From Coriobacteriaceae bacterium (GTDB lineage Bacteria; Actinomycetota; Coriobacteriia; Coriobacteriales; UMGS124), in assembly GCA_019420325.1 (NCBI GenBank), contig JAHZHK010000159.1, forward strand, positions 1-5,591: a DNA stretch of 5,591 bases, written 5' to 3'. Positions 5,591 to 5,591 of the stretch are shown in pieces. Each line of letters begins with the position of its first letter. Positions within the stretch are counted from its first letter, which is position 1. The notes below the pieces were generated by a model. It was not told the DNA's origin and made no database searches. It saw only the letters and a program-made list of their open reading frames with translations. The translations under genes were made by a program, and so were the position numbers.

Positions 5591-5591
5591 A

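Overview
The window looks like chromosomal DNA from a high-GC Gram-positive bacterium, most likely an actinobacterium of the Coriobacteriia (Collinsella/Olsenella-like). This rests on the GC-rich codon usage, strong AGGGAGG-type ribosome binding sites, a Mur ligase of the non-DAP type, and a sigma factor/membrane-protein pair of a kind I associate with gut Firmicutes and Coriobacteriia. The phylum-level guess is inference. All genes I can support lie on the + strand, and I see no mobile element, tRNA, rRNA or CRISPR array.

Layout. (1) Bases 1-996 hold the 3' end of a gene for a protein with a folded N-terminal part and a long Arg/Gly/Asp/Tyr-rich disordered tail; its start lies outside the window. 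(2) Bases 997-1162 are a short non-coding gap with two GC-rich hairpins, one of them long (about 22 bp with one bulge). (3) Bases 1163-3128 carry a murE-type Mur ligase and a small tandem-Mop (molybdate-binding-like) protein whose genes overlap by 8 bp, so they are probably translationally coupled. (4) Bases 3202-3669 encode a universal stress protein with its own ribosome binding site and a possible promoter; a strong Rho-independent terminator (3713-3753) follows. (5) Bases 3814-5549 encode an ECF sigma factor and a single-pass membrane protein that overlaps it by 4 bp. The pair is preceded by a TGTGAC-N17-CGTCAA sequence that resembles an ECF-type promoter. (6) The last 42 bases hold no gene, only a weak terminator-like hairpin.

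How the genes may work together. The sigma factor and membrane protein form a credible envelope-sensing regulatory module: a cytoplasmic sigma-binding N-terminus, one membrane segment and a cysteine-containing outer domain, probably positively autoregulated. The Mur ligase makes a peptidoglycan precursor. Why it is coupled to a Mop-domain protein is not obvious. The terminator separates the murE-mop-uspA region from the sigma module. No clearly new defence or mobile system is visible. The most distinctive items are the sigma/anti-sigma-like pair with its candidate autoregulatory promoter, the murE-mop coupling, the hairpin-rich murE leader, and the RGG/RYDDR-type tail of the first protein.
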